Counted from the first letter of the stretch, positions 53,200 through 61,389 are shown. The stretch is DNA of 64,000 nucleotides from JACMLD01 sp047602295 (GCA_047602295.1 JASGHP010000001.1:5456001-5520000), one strand, 5' to 3'. Numbers and translations are program-made. Notes: generated by a model from the sequence alone, not told the origin.

Positions 53200-53577
53200 A
53201 TGATGCAAACTGAACTCACCCAAAGAACAATCGCCCAGGTTGGCGAAGCAATCTCTCATGAATTAGGCGCTCAAATGATTAGAGATTACCAGGCAGCAAA
53301 CCCAACTGATGTAAAAAGCTATCAAATGGGCCGTAACATTATCGACCAAATTCTTGCACAACCAGGTTGTGTAGGCATGCGTTTTTTTAACGCTTACAAC
53401 GAAGTAGGTGAAAAAACACTGGTATACGTTGGTGTTGATGAAATGGGAAAAGCAATCATCGAATTTACTGTTGTTACAACTGAAGGCGGTCTTGGAACTA
53501 AGAAAGCAATCGTAGCAGACAGAATTCAGAATGACGACTTGAATGAATTCACTAACTGGGATTCAATTTTCTCATAA
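53200..53577 (+). CDS. Unrecognised 125-residue protein of the signalling island
   Basis: I do not recognise a named domain. Seen: no signal peptide or membrane helix; an N-terminal helical part (residues 1-60, MMQTELTQRTIAQVG... and DVKSYQMGRNIIDQILAQPG) and a C-terminal strand-rich part (GCVGMRFFNAYNEVGEKTLVYVGVDEMGKAIIEFTVVTTEG), then an acidic tail ending NWDSIFS. The GC-G-RFF-AYNE---KTLVYVGVD block looks like a conserved core, and I have a vague memory of similar cores in Chitinophagaceae hypothetical proteins. Start may be ATG 53200 or 53203. It precedes a membrane protein, a kinase and a regulator on the same strand. A leader with palindromes precedes it. Confidence 0.8.
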   Translation: MMQTELTQRTIAQVGEAISHELGAQMIRDYQAANPTDVKSYQMGRNIIDQILAQPGCVGMRFFNAYNEVGEKTLVYVGVDEMGKAIIEFTVVTTEGGLGTKKAIVADRIQNDDLNEFTNWDSIFS

Positions 53578-53597
53578 AGAAATAGTTATTAGAAGAT

Positions 53598-53627
53598 TTT
53601 GTTAATCATTCCTTTTGGTTATTTTTG
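53598..53627 (+). promoter_or_regulatory. Complete Bacteroidota promoter TTTG-N18-TATTTTTG
   Basis: A TTTG box at 53598-53601 and the -7 element TATTTTTG at 53620-53627 with an 18-base spacer. It is the best two-box promoter match in the window. It overlaps the 5' end of the membrane-protein frame, so it raises doubt about the TTG start at 53615. Confidence 0.55.
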
Positions 53628-54319
53628 GTAAAACACAGATAATCAAAGAAGTTTTAGATTATATTATTCTTCTTTTTGACCCTTTACTTGCATTTCTTTT
53701 CATTTTTTTCCGGGATCGGAATAAGCTGAAGGAAATGCAAGTTTTGTTTGTTTACTTCCTGGTAGCTTTCACCTCAGATTATTTGCTTAAAACGCACAAG
53801 TCAAGGGAGTATCCTACTCTAACAATAACAGTTTTTAGTTTCTTTACCATCCTGGAATACATATTATTCTCTTTATTCATTTATTATGTTTTAAAGAGTA
53901 CGGTGTTTAAGCGAATCATAATTTTCACGTCAATTTTGTTTCTTGCATTTTCGCTATGGTATTTCTTTCTTAATATAGGAGCTCCTAAAAATTTCGACTC
54001 TCCCTCTGCTTCCATCGAATCAATCCTGATTATTATTTTCTGTATATTTTTTTTCTTCGACCAAATCAACAATCCCGAAATTGTGATGATTTACGAATCG
54101 CACCGTTTTTGGATAGTTTCTGGTTTTCTAATTTACATTGCAACAGAGTTGTTCCTTTTTATTTATGCTGCCGACTTTACCAAAGAACAGAAAATTTATT
54201 ACTGGAACATCAATGTCTTTGTTACAATTTTAAAGGATATCGTTTTTGGTATTGCCATTTTTATGAAAAAGAAAAACCTGAACTTACGTCAACCCTTGGA
54301 AAACTCATACAATCTTTAA
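53615..54319 (+). CDS. Unrecognised multi-pass membrane protein upstream of the histidine kinase
   Basis: About 234 residues with roughly seven hydrophobic helices: DYIILLFDPLLAFLFIFF, EMQVLFVYFLVAFTSDYLL, YPTLTITVFSFFTILEYILFSLFIYYVL, RIIIFTSILFLAFSLWYFFL, SIESILIIIFCIFFFF, FWIVSGFLIYIATELFLFIY and INVFVTILKDIVFGIAIFM. No known domain recognised; a sensory or scaffold partner for the kinase is a reasonable inference from position (the kinase begins 52 bases after its stop). The start is uncertain: the frame opens at a TTG (53615) that lies inside a promoter match; the first ATG is at 53735, after helix 1. Confidence 0.72.
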   Translation: MVIFGKTQIIKEVLDYIILLFDPLLAFLFIFFRDRNKLKEMQVLFVYFLVAFTSDYLLKTHKSREYPTLTITVFSFFTILEYILFSLFIYYVLKSTVFKRIIIFTSILFLAFSLWYFFLNIGAPKNFDSPSASIESILIIIFCIFFFFDQINNPEIVMIYESHRFWIVSGFLIYIATELFLFIYAADFTKEQKIYYWNINVFVTILKDIVFGIAIFMKKKNLNLRQPLENSYNL

Positions 54320-54370
54320 ATTGAAACGTAGTCTTTATGTTACATACACCCCCTAACCCTATCTTTATAC

Positions 54371-55195
54371 ATGTTCTTATTACAAGCTAATACATCAGCG
54401 GGCATTTCTTCCGTAATGTTCTTTGGTACCATTGGTATGCTTACGCTAACCGTTGGACTGATTGTATTTATTATTTTTCACCAGCGAAAAGTTATACGTT
54501 ACCAAAGTACGCTGCAAAGAATGGAACAGGATCAACAACGTATGTTGTTAAACGCATCGATCCGATTACAGGAAGAAGAGAGACAGCGATTAGCTGCAGA
54601 TTTACACGATGATGCTGGTCCTCTGTTGGCAACTGCGCGCCTCTATCTAAATGAGAACCTTGTAAACATGGACAAGGCTAGTCAGCTCCAAAGTATTTAT
54701 AATGCCAAACAAATTATTGACGATACCATACAACTCATCCGCAATATTTCTCATAGCCTGATGCCGCCAACGCTGAAAAATTTTGGGTTGGAATCAGCAG
54801 TAAACGATTTGTTTCAAAAAATCAGTGGCTCTGGCAGTTTAAATGCCAGTTGCCGTTTTCATGATTATAAAGAACGATTGAAGCCGGAAGATGAACTTAT
54901 TTTGTTTAGGGTATTACAGGAACTTGTTAACAACATACTTAAACACAGTAACGCGAGTTTCATACACGTTACGCAGAACATAAATGGAGACAGGTTCTTT
55001 TTGCGCCTTCACCATGATGGTCGTGGACTTACACAATCAGACTTTGAAAAACTTAATAAAAGCCCGGTTGGCCTTGGTCTTAAAAACATTCAGAGCCGCC
55101 TTAAGCTTTTAAGCGGCAATATTTATTTTGAAAAGGATGTATCTCAGACTTATTATAAGGTTACAATAGAATTATCGAAAGAAGAGATACTCTAA
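54371..55195 (+). CDS. Sensor histidine kinase, HisKA_3 / NarX-DesK type
   Basis: 274-residue histidine kinase of the NarX/DesK class, the class that pairs with NarL/LuxR regulators. Seen: one N-terminal membrane helix (about 13-37), a coiled-coil linker (KVIRYQSTLQRMEQDQQRMLLNASIRLQEEE), HisKA_3 with the phospho-histidine at residue 79 in QRLAADLHDDAG, and a HATPase domain with the N-box LVNNILKHS (186-193), the D-box HHDGRGL (Asp216) and the G-box VGLGLKNIQSRL (233-244). No periplasmic sensor domain exists, so the input must come through the helix or through the membrane protein encoded just upstream. It is the only kinase gene near four regulators. Confidence 0.93.
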   Translation: MFLLQANTSAGISSVMFFGTIGMLTLTVGLIVFIIFHQRKVIRYQSTLQRMEQDQQRMLLNASIRLQEEERQRLAADLHDDAGPLLATARLYLNENLVNMDKASQLQSIYNAKQIIDDTIQLIRNISHSLMPPTLKNFGLESAVNDLFQKISGSGSLNASCRFHDYKERLKPEDELILFRVLQELVNNILKHSNASFIHVTQNINGDRFFLRLHHDGRGLTQSDFEKLNKSPVGLGLKNIQSRLKLLSGNIYFEKDVSQTYYKVTIELSKEEIL

Positions 55196-55272
55196 CAAAA
55201 TGAAACAATAAAATGAGCGTTTAGATACTTAAAAAAATTGTATTTTAGCTTTTCCAATATCACCTGAACCCA

Positions 55273-55926
55273 ATGAGCTTGATTAAAGTAGCAATAGCAG
55301 ATGATCACAAAATATTCCGTAAAGGGGTAATCTTATCGCTTCGTCCCTATGCTAACATCAAGTTTGTAATGGAAGCCGAAAACGGCCAGGAATTGATAGA
55401 CAACCTCCCAGGTCAGGAACCGCCTGAAGTAATACTGATGGATCTTCGGATGCCCCGCAAAGACGGAATAGAAGCCACTAAATACGTAGCAAAACATTTC
55501 CCACAAATACATGTCATTTGCCTTACAATGTTTGAAGATGAGCGCTTTGTAAGCCACATGATGGAAGTAGGTGCTAATGGTTATTTGCTTAAAAGTGCAG
55601 AGCCGCAAGAGATAAAAAAAGCCATCATGGAAGTAGTTTCCAAAGGTTATTATCTCAACAATTTTGTAAACCGCATCCTGCTAAAAAAATCTCACTCCAA
55701 ACAAAAAGTAGCTCCGAATCTCAGCCAGGAAATAACCATCAGCGATAGGGAAAGAGATGTAATAAAATACATCTGCATGGAATTTACAGCCCAGGAAATA
55801 GCCCAAAAGCTGGAAGTAAGTCCACGCACAGTGGAAGCCATAAAAGATAGGCTGATGGAAAGATTTGGTTCTAAAAACACAGCAGGCCTGGTTTTCTTTG
55901 CTGTTAAAAATAATCTGATTGATTAA
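55273..55926 (+). CDS. NarL/LuxR-type response regulator, island copy D (likely partner of the kinase)
   Basis: 217-residue response regulator. Receiver: Asp10/Asp11 (IADDH), phospho-acceptor Asp57 (VILMDLRMP), Thr in ICLTMFED and Lys in GYLLKSAE. DNA-binding domain: ISDRERDVIKYICMEFTAQEIAQKLEVSPRTVEAIKDRLMERFGSKNTAGLVFFAVKNNLID. It follows the histidine kinase after 77 bases on the same strand, so it is the likely cognate partner. It shares the SPRTVE and GLVFFAVKNNLID pattern with copies A and C. Confidence 0.93.
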   Translation: MSLIKVAIADDHKIFRKGVILSLRPYANIKFVMEAENGQELIDNLPGQEPPEVILMDLRMPRKDGIEATKYVAKHFPQIHVICLTMFEDERFVSHMMEVGANGYLLKSAEPQEIKKAIMEVVSKGYYLNNFVNRILLKKSHSKQKVAPNLSQEITISDRERDVIKYICMEFTAQEIAQKLEVSPRTVEAIKDRLMERFGSKNTAGLVFFAVKNNLID

Positions 55927-55952
55927 GCTCGCGTCTTAATAGCCGCTTTTTG

Positions 55953-56609
55953 CTACAATTTCATTTCCGGAACATTTGCATCAGCTAATAATCTTCCAGC
56001 TGTTTTTTGTTTGATTTCCTCAACAGTAACGCCTGGAGCTCTTTCCAACAATACAAAACCTTTGTCAGTAACATCCAAAACGGCTAACTCTGTAACAATT
56101 CGCTTTACACATTTAACTCCTGTAAGCGGAAGGCTACAAGAAGGCAATAGTTTGGATTCGCCTTTGGGATTGGTATGCATCATAGCCACAATGATATTCC
56201 TGGCGCTGGCCACAAGATCCATCGCACCACCCATTCCTTTAACCATTTTGCCAGGTATTTTCCAGTTGGCAATATCTCCGCTCTCACTTACTTCCATTGC
56301 TCCTAAAACGGTTAAATCAACTTTGCCGGCCCTAATCATACCAAAACTCTCTGCGCTGTCAAAAAAAGCGCCACCAGGCAATATGGTAACCGTTTCTTTT
56401 CCTGCATTTATAAGATCTGCATCAATGGCTTCTTCTTTTGGATAAGGGCCCATTCCCAACATACCATTCTCACTTTGCAAAGTAATGGTCATGCCTTGTG
56501 GTACGTAATTAGCCACTAACGTAGGAATACCAATACCCAGGTTTACATACATGCCATCTTTAAGTTCCTGTGCTATACGTTTTGCAATACCATATTTATC
56601 TAAAGCCAT
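55953..56609 (-). CDS. scoB: 3-oxoacid CoA-transferase subunit B
   Basis: Beta subunit of succinyl-CoA:3-ketoacid CoA-transferase, which moves CoA between succinate and acetoacetate in ketone-body use. 218 residues. Seen: YVNLGIGIPTLVANYVPQG (21-39), the catalytic glutamate Glu47 in LQSENGMLGMG, DLTVLGAMEVSESGDIANWKIPGKMVKGMGGAMDLV and CVKRIVTELAVLDVT. All are typical. It lies 40 bases after scoA on the same strand, giving a scoA-scoB operon read right to left. Confidence 0.95.
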   Translation of the reverse strand: MALDKYGIAKRIAQELKDGMYVNLGIGIPTLVANYVPQGMTITLQSENGMLGMGPYPKEEAIDADLINAGKETVTILPGGAFFDSAESFGMIRAGKVDLTVLGAMEVSESGDIANWKIPGKMVKGMGGAMDLVASARNIIVAMMHTNPKGESKLLPSCSLPLTGVKCVKRIVTELAVLDVTDKGFVLLERAPGVTVEEIKQKTAGRLLADANVPEMKL

Positions 56610-56649
56610 AACTGCAAAATTTGAAGTGAATGGAAGTTGAAAGTTGAAC

Positions 56650-57348
56650 CTACTTGTTTATTTGAACAGTTTTGCGTTCAATTCTTTTCTCATAATTGCT
56701 GCCTTGAAAAATACGATGTACGTAAATGCCTGGTACATGCACCTGGTCTGCAACCAATTCTCCAGGCTGCACTAATTGTTCCACTTCAGCTATAGTTATA
56801 TCTCCTGCTTTAGCCATTGAGGTAGAAAAATTGCGGGTAGTTTGTCTAAATACAAGATTTCCCAACGTATCCCCTTTCCAAGCTTTTACAATAGAAAACT
56901 GAGCATGCAATGCAAGCTCCATCAGGTAGTGCTTGCCATTAAATTCACGGCTTTCCTTTCCTTCTGCTATTTCTGTACCATAACCAGCAGGTGTAAAAAA
57001 TGCAGGAATGCCCATGCCAGCCATTTGTATACGGGTAGCAAGTGTACCCTGTGGTATTAAATCTACTTCCAATTCGCCGCTTAAAAGCTGTCGTTCAAAC
57101 TCCGCATTTTCTCCAACATAAGAGCTCATCATTTTTTTTATCTGCTTGGTCTTTAGTAATAAGCCAAGCCCAAAATCATCTACCCCTGCATTATTAGAAA
57201 TACAGGTAAGGTTCTTTACACCCATTTTAATTAAAGCGTCAATAGAATTTTCGGGAATGCCGCACAAACCAAACCCTCCTAACATAATGGTTGCTCCATC
57301 ATTTATACCTGATAATGCACTCATAGCATTGGCAAATACTTTGTTCAT
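56650..57348 (-). CDS. scoA: 3-oxoacid CoA-transferase subunit A
   Basis: Alpha subunit of the same CoA-transferase. 232 residues. Seen: MLGGFGLCGIPENSIDAL (22-39), the CoA-binding glycine-rich loop GGFGLCG; CISNNAGVDDFGLGLLLKTKQIKKMMSSYVGEN; ELEVDLIPQGTLATRIQMAGMGIPAFFTPAGYGTEIAEGKE; and GDTLGNLVFRQTTRNFSTSMAKAGDITIAEVEQLV. All are typical. It is first of the two-gene unit. DUF4296 and the porD cluster lie directly upstream on the same strand, 28 bases away. Confidence 0.95.
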   Translation of the reverse strand: MNKVFANAMSALSGINDGATIMLGGFGLCGIPENSIDALIKMGVKNLTCISNNAGVDDFGLGLLLKTKQIKKMMSSYVGENAEFERQLLSGELEVDLIPQGTLATRIQMAGMGIPAFFTPAGYGTEIAEGKESREFNGKHYLMELALHAQFSIVKAWKGDTLGNLVFRQTTRNFSTSMAKAGDITIAEVEQLVQPGELVADQVHVPGIYVHRIFQGSNYEKRIERKTVQINK

Positions 57349-57376
57349 AGAAAAGTTTTTGCAGATAAATAGTTTA

Positions 57377-57928
57377 TTATTTCTTAGGGCGCAACAGGGA
57401 TGAATCTCGTCGCAGGCGATGTGCTTTTATTGGCTTTAAAAGCTTGCGACTAATACTGTCGGGTATCTTAGGAGCTATTACGTCTTTAGATACATTTGAT
57501 TTTGCAATACTGTCTTGCCGTTTCTTTTCCAATTGCAAGCGTTCCATCGCTGATTTGGTAGAAGCTGCTGCACTGTCTGTTTTGGGTTTGTAAAGATTTG
57601 TTCGTTCTCTTGTGGCTCTTGCGCCAAGTGAATCAAACATGGGCTTCATGATATCAGGATTATCTATGTAGAACTTGTAACTTTTTTTAAAATCCTCTTT
57701 TGTGGTCTTATTTAAATCAAATATTTCCTGGTAATGTTTAGACCTTTCTATGCTGCTCTTTTTGGTTGAATCGTGAACTAAAACTGAATTCACGTATTCG
57801 TCGGCTTGCAGCATTTGCCAGATAATTGTTTGCATTTTATCTGGAGGGATAATGCCAGACGGCACATTATTATTGCCGCAAGAAGAAAGCAAGCTAATAG
57901 CGATAACTAATAAAAACAGCAACCTCAT
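57377..57928 (-). CDS. DUF4296 lipoprotein
   Basis: 183-residue predicted lipoprotein of the Bacteroidota family DUF4296. Seen: signal peptide with lipobox LLSSC (acylated Cys at about 17, followed by GNNN), then a helical domain with IIPPDKMQTIIWQMLQADEYV and FDLNKTTKEDFKKSYKFYIDNPDIMKPMFDSL, the family core, and a basic low-complexity tail (residues 115-183, many Lys, Arg and Ser). It overlaps the porD gene by 4 bases (ATGA-type), so the two are translated together. Function unknown. Confidence 0.85.
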   Translation of the reverse strand: MRLLFLLVIAISLLSSCGNNNVPSGIIPPDKMQTIIWQMLQADEYVNSVLVHDSTKKSSIERSKHYQEIFDLNKTTKEDFKKSYKFYIDNPDIMKPMFDSLGARATRERTNLYKPKTDSAAASTKSAMERLQLEKKRQDSIAKSNVSKDVIAPKIPDSISRKLLKPIKAHRLRRDSSLLRPKK

Positions 57929-58851
57929 CTTAACTCCTGTTTGTAATTGTTGGCGTTTGTAATATCCATTTTTGCCAATAGCTCCAGTGCCCTGCTTTTT
58001 TCGTCCGGGGTTGTTTTTTTAAATATGCCAATCATTTCTCTCGCCCTTCCTTGTAAAAAAAACTGTACCCCCATATTGTTAGGGTTATCGGTATTGATAT
58101 TATTTAAGAAATTAAGCGTATTTAAAACTGCGGCCCTTGCCTCCGTTTCATTATCATACATATTGTCCAAACCCAACCTGTAATAACTGTGGATGGCATC
58201 ATGCAATATCGCATACTTGCTATTGGTAAGATTATCTGCAAGCCAGTAACGATTGCGCTGTCCATCATAATTTCGCCAACCTGTTATATCTCTGCTATCC
58301 GGTGCATTGTTTACAATATTCTGCGCTTTTTGAAAATAAGGATCACCGCCACGCAAAGCAAATGAATCAAAGTTCATTCCGAGGATAATATCCACGTAAT
58401 ATGCTAGAATAGCAGTGAGGTTTGATATCAATGGATCTGAACCCGAAACACGATTTTCGTTAAAATCTATTGGCTGATATTCTACGTAACGAAATACAAC
58501 ACCATCGTCAATAAAATTTACCAGCGGGCTATCATAACTTGAATTATAAACAGGTCTTGCGGCTTGTACCGTCAATGATGCTTTGTAAATATTATCAGAG
58601 GACACTTCTGCAATATTCAGCAGGAAATTACAGACTACTTTTTCATTAGGCTGAAAAGTTTCTGTTGTCCATTTGCGATTATTCAGGAAAGTATTAAGTG
58701 CATTTTGCAGTGTTTGAAACACCTTTTTATCTACAGTGGAACCAACCCTGCTGGAATTAATACTTATTTTGGCCTGCAGCTCCTGCGCTATAATGGATGA
58801 ACTAAAACAGGATGTACACAACAGTAATATTATAAATGGTTTACGCATCAT
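57925..58851 (-). CDS. porD: DUF4835 family protein, T9SS-linked PorD
   Basis: Exported 308-residue protein of the DUF4835 group, named PorD in type IX secretion work. Seen: a signal peptide (about 1-22, MRKPFIILLLCTSCFSSSIIAQ), ELQAKISINSSRVGSTVDKKVFQTLQNALNTFLNNRKWT, NFLLNIAEVSSDNIYKASLTVQAARPVYNSSY, FRYVEYQPIDFNEN, SNLTAILAYYVDIILGMNFDSF, LRGGDPYFQKAQNIVNN, and GWRNYDGQRNRYWLADNLTNS. Together these match the family. Two Mets open the frame (58851 or 58848). It overlaps coaBC by 11 bases and DUF4296 by 4, so this is one operon. The gene name is given from the family association. Confidence 0.85.
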   Translation of the reverse strand: MMRKPFIILLLCTSCFSSSIIAQELQAKISINSSRVGSTVDKKVFQTLQNALNTFLNNRKWTTETFQPNEKVVCNFLLNIAEVSSDNIYKASLTVQAARPVYNSSYDSPLVNFIDDGVVFRYVEYQPIDFNENRVSGSDPLISNLTAILAYYVDIILGMNFDSFALRGGDPYFQKAQNIVNNAPDSRDITGWRNYDGQRNRYWLADNLTNSKYAILHDAIHSYYRLGLDNMYDNETEARAAVLNTLNFLNNINTDNPNNMGVQFFLQGRAREMIGIFKKTTPDEKSRALELLAKMDITNANNYKQELR

Positions 58852-60043
58852 TTAGCATTTTTACTACTCTATCAACGATATCTTTAGCTACTTGTTGTTT
58901 TGTTTTTTGCTCATAAATAAGCTCATTGCCTCCCTTCTCAAAAATAGTAACCTTGTTGGTATCAAACCCAAAACCTGCTCCATTATCATTAAGCGAATTA
59001 AGCACAATTATATCTGCATTCTTTTTCTCCAGTTTGCTCAGGGCATACTCTTTTTCATTGGCAGTTTCCAATGCAAAACCTACTAATAATTGCCCTTTCT
59101 TTTTTCTATCGCCCAGGCTCTGTAAAATATCCTGTGTTTTAACCAATTCTAATGTAAATCGCTCCTCTTTTTTCTTAATCTTTTCTTTTGCAGCCTCAGC
59201 AGGTTTATAGTCAGCTACAGCGGCACTCATAATTCCTACATCCGTTGTTTCGAAAAGCTCAATACATTTAGCATACATTTCAGACGCAGTTTCTACTTTG
59301 TATACTTTTATGTTGGGATGCTTTGCTGTAAGATGAGAAGGCCCCAACACAAGGTTTACTTTTGCGCCCCTGGTAGCTACTTCTTCAGCAATTGCCATAC
59401 CCATTTTACCAGAGGAATGGTTTCCAATAAATCGAACAGGATCCAGCGGCTCATAAGTGGGACCTGCAGTTATCAAAAAAACTTTTTCAGCAAGAGGTTT
59501 TGATGAGAAGAAATAATTGTCAATAAAGTCCAGGATAGTTGCAGGTTCCGCCATCCTGCCTTCCCCATATAAACCACTAGCCAATTCTCCCTTTTCTACT
59601 GGGATAATTGAAACACCATTTTTTTGGAGAGTATCAAGGTTATTTTTAGTAGTCGAATGATGCCACATATCTTCATCCATAGCAGGCGCTACGGCAACCG
59701 GACAGGTAGCTGAAAGATAAGTAGCCAGCAGAAGATTATCACAAAGCCCATGAGCCATTTTAGCAAGCGTATTGCAACTTAATGGAGCAATAATGAAAAT
59801 ATCTGCCCAGCGTCCCAGTTGTACGTGGTTTGCCCATGTATCGGCCTCAAATAAATCCGTAACAACAGGATTTTTGGAAAGTGTAGATAAAGTGAGTGGA
59901 GAAACAAAATCTTTTCCTGCTGGAGTCATCATTACTTTTACTTCTGCACCTGCCTTTACCAACTCCCTTACCAATAAAATAGATTTGTAGGCTGCAATAC
60001 TACCAGTTATCCCTACCAGTATCTTTTTGTCTTGAAAAAGCAT
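58841..60043 (-). CDS. coaBC: Bifunctional phosphopantothenoylcysteine decarboxylase / phosphopantothenate-cysteine ligase
   Basis: Two steps of coenzyme A synthesis in one 400-residue protein. CoaC half: ILVGITGSIAAYKS (8-21, FMN site), WANHVQLGRWAD with the active-site His73, IIAPLSCNTLAKMAHG, and VAPAMDEDMW. CoaB half: the CTP-site GPTYEPLDPVRFIGNHSSGKMG, LVLGPSHL, and a DIIVLNSLND tail. One oddity: the CoaC catalytic cysteine seen in E. coli (ACG-x-G-GR) is Ser156 in LASGLYGEGR. I recall the same Ser in other Bacteroidota proteins, so it is probably a family variant and not a defect. It overlaps porD by 11 bases. Confidence 0.94.
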   Translation of the reverse strand: MLFQDKKILVGITGSIAAYKSILLVRELVKAGAEVKVMMTPAGKDFVSPLTLSTLSKNPVVTDLFEADTWANHVQLGRWADIFIIAPLSCNTLAKMAHGLCDNLLLATYLSATCPVAVAPAMDEDMWHHSTTKNNLDTLQKNGVSIIPVEKGELASGLYGEGRMAEPATILDFIDNYFFSSKPLAEKVFLITAGPTYEPLDPVRFIGNHSSGKMGMAIAEEVATRGAKVNLVLGPSHLTAKHPNIKVYKVETASEMYAKCIELFETTDVGIMSAAVADYKPAEAAKEKIKKKEERFTLELVKTQDILQSLGDRKKKGQLLVGFALETANEKEYALSKLEKKNADIIVLNSLNDNGAGFGFDTNKVTIFEKGGNELIYEQKTKQQVAKDIVDRVVKMLNDA

Positions 60044-60090
60044 ACTTAAAATTATGTCTTTTCTTAGGAGTATGTTTTAAATAATTGCCA

Positions 60091-60123
60091 ATAAAAAAGC
60101 GACATGGCATTCGCCAGTCGCTT
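60091..60123 (-). terminator. Intrinsic terminator between rpoZ and coaBC
   Basis: AAGCGAC / GTCGCTT plus TGGC / GCCA with a single bulged A and a 4-base loop, followed by TTTTTTATT on the minus strand. It ends the bamD-rpoZ message before coaBC. Confidence 0.82.
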
Positions 60124-60143
60124 AGACTTATTGAAAAACTTGT

Positions 60144-60485
60144 TTAGCTAAACAAGTTGTCTTCATTTCTGCGGTGATAAACCTTTTCTTCCATAAACTC
60201 CTGGGTTGCCAACAAAGCAGGATTAGGCATACGCTCATATGCTTTTGAGATTTCAATCTGCTCTTTGTTTTCATGAATCTCCTCAAGACTATCTGTATGA
60301 CTTGCAAACTCTTCCAGTTTGTTATGCAATTCCTCTTTAAGGGTAATATTTATTTGGTTTGCCCTTTTAGCTATGATAGTTATAGACTCATACAGGTTAC
60401 CTGTTTTGGCTTTGATGTCCATAAGATTTTTAGTTTCAACTACATTGGTAGTGCTTGAACTAAGCTGTCTTCTTAATCTGCTCAT
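60144..60485 (-). CDS. rpoZ: RNA polymerase omega subunit (Bacteroidota type)
   Basis: Small RNA polymerase assembly subunit in its Bacteroidota form, 113 residues. Seen: a short N-terminal extension (MSRLRRQLSSSTTNVV), the omega core TKNLMDIKAKTGNLYESITIIAKRANQINITLKEELHNKLEEF (in which GNLYESITIIAKRA-QIN is the omega pattern), and a charged C-terminal helix with YERMPNPALLATQEFMEEKVYHR. The identification rests on the core pattern and on the conserved position between bamD and coaBC. It overlaps bamD by 26 bases. Confidence 0.88.
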   Translation of the reverse strand: MSRLRRQLSSSTTNVVETKNLMDIKAKTGNLYESITIIAKRANQINITLKEELHNKLEEFASHTDSLEEIHENKEQIEISKAYERMPNPALLATQEFMEEKVYHRRNEDNLFS

Positions 60486-61278
60486 TATTTTTCAGGTTTT
60501 TAATATTGCTTTGGGCTAAGTTAAAATAATGCTCAGCCTCTTTTAATAATTTACTTTCCGGGTAGCGGTCAACAAAATCGTGATACTCAGTTATGACTTG
60601 TTCAAATCTTTCTTCCCTTTTGTCGAAAATGCTCAGGCTAGCATATTCATAATAAGACTTTATAACCTGAAGCTTGTATTGATCGCTTTTATCAGAATCC
60701 GGGAAATTGTTCATCAGGTTTGCATAGGCAATGGCCGATGCTTTGAAATGCCCCAGATTATAGTAAAGCTCGGCACTTTTCAATTCTTTCAACTCCATTT
60801 TCGCACGGCATTTATCAATAATGTCAGACGCTTCTTTATTCCTTGCAGATCCAGGATGCGTATTGATAAAAGTCTGCATAAAACCCATGGTCTTCGTGGT
60901 ATTAGTCTGATCCAACTCTACTTTAGGCGATTGCTTGTAATAAGTATACGCCCTCATGTAATCCATTTCCTCAGAATGCTTGCTGTTAGGAAACACCTCT
61001 ACAAACGATTTAAACAGGTTTTCTGCACTTAGATAATCCCTTAAATAGTAGTTGCAATAAGCATACTTATAATATAACTCCTCAAAACGGTCTGTCCCTT
61101 TATAAATAGGAAAAAGCTCTTCATACAATTGTTGTGAAAAATTGTATTTCTTCTTCGCATAATATTCATCCGCCATTTTCAACTTGTACTCATAGTCCTT
61201 GCTTTTCTGCACTTTATTAAAACCAGAACAAGCCGAGAATCCAAAACTGATAATGATCAATGCTGCTAAAATCCGCAT
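60460..61278 (-). CDS. bamD: Outer-membrane protein assembly lipoprotein BamD
   Basis: Lipoprotein of the BAM complex that folds beta-barrels into the outer membrane. 272 residues from ATG 61278. A TTG ten codons earlier is open, but the start chosen lies 8 bases after an exact promoter element. Seen: signal peptide with lipobox FGFSAC (acylated Cys at about 16), then TPR-like helical pairs: YEYKLKMADEYYAKKKYNFSQQLYEELFPIY, YKYAYCNYYLRDYLSAENLFKSFVEVFPNSKHSEEMDYMRAYTYYKQSP, AELYYNLGHFKASAIAYANLMNNFPDS. All are BamD patterns. It is followed by rpoZ, then coaBC and porD, the usual Bacteroidota order. Confidence 0.92.
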   Translation of the reverse strand: MRILAALIIISFGFSACSGFNKVQKSKDYEYKLKMADEYYAKKKYNFSQQLYEELFPIYKGTDRFEELYYKYAYCNYYLRDYLSAENLFKSFVEVFPNSKHSEEMDYMRAYTYYKQSPKVELDQTNTTKTMGFMQTFINTHPGSARNKEASDIIDKCRAKMELKELKSAELYYNLGHFKASAIAYANLMNNFPDSDKSDQYKLQVIKSYYEYASLSIFDKREERFEQVITEYHDFVDRYPESKLLKEAEHYFNLAQSNIKNLKNNEQIKKTA

Positions 61279-61286
61279 AAGGTTGG

Positions 61287-61294
61287 CAAAGTTA
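61287..61294 (-). promoter_or_regulatory. TAnnTTTG -7 promoter element before bamD
   Basis: TAACTTTG on the minus strand, exact consensus, ending 8 bases before the ATG at 61278. This implies a leaderless or nearly leaderless message and fixes the start codon. Confidence 0.6.
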
Positions 61295-61359
61295 ATTGAT
61301 TTGCGCAAAAATGAAAGGAAAAAATAAACCTACCAAAAGGCGCTCGTTAATGATAATAT

Positions 61360-61389
61360 AAAAACCCTCCTTTTAAGGGAGGGTTTTTA
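61360..61389 (-). terminator. Bidirectional terminator between bamD and the OmpA gene
   Basis: AAAAACCCTCC / GGAGGGTTTTT stem with a short loop and T-runs on both sides. It closes the OmpA gene, which lies upstream on the minus strand and ends at 61413. Confidence 0.82.

Noticed and set aside
53615..53734. Confident assignment of the membrane-protein start at TTG 53615
   Set aside because: The codon lies inside a good two-box promoter. I kept the longer frame because it includes helix 1, but the true start may be elsewhere.
49131..55926. Horizontally acquired island with integrase or defence genes
   Set aside because: No integrase, transposase, tRNA junction or direct repeats are seen, and base composition is similar to the surroundings apart from AT-rich spacers.
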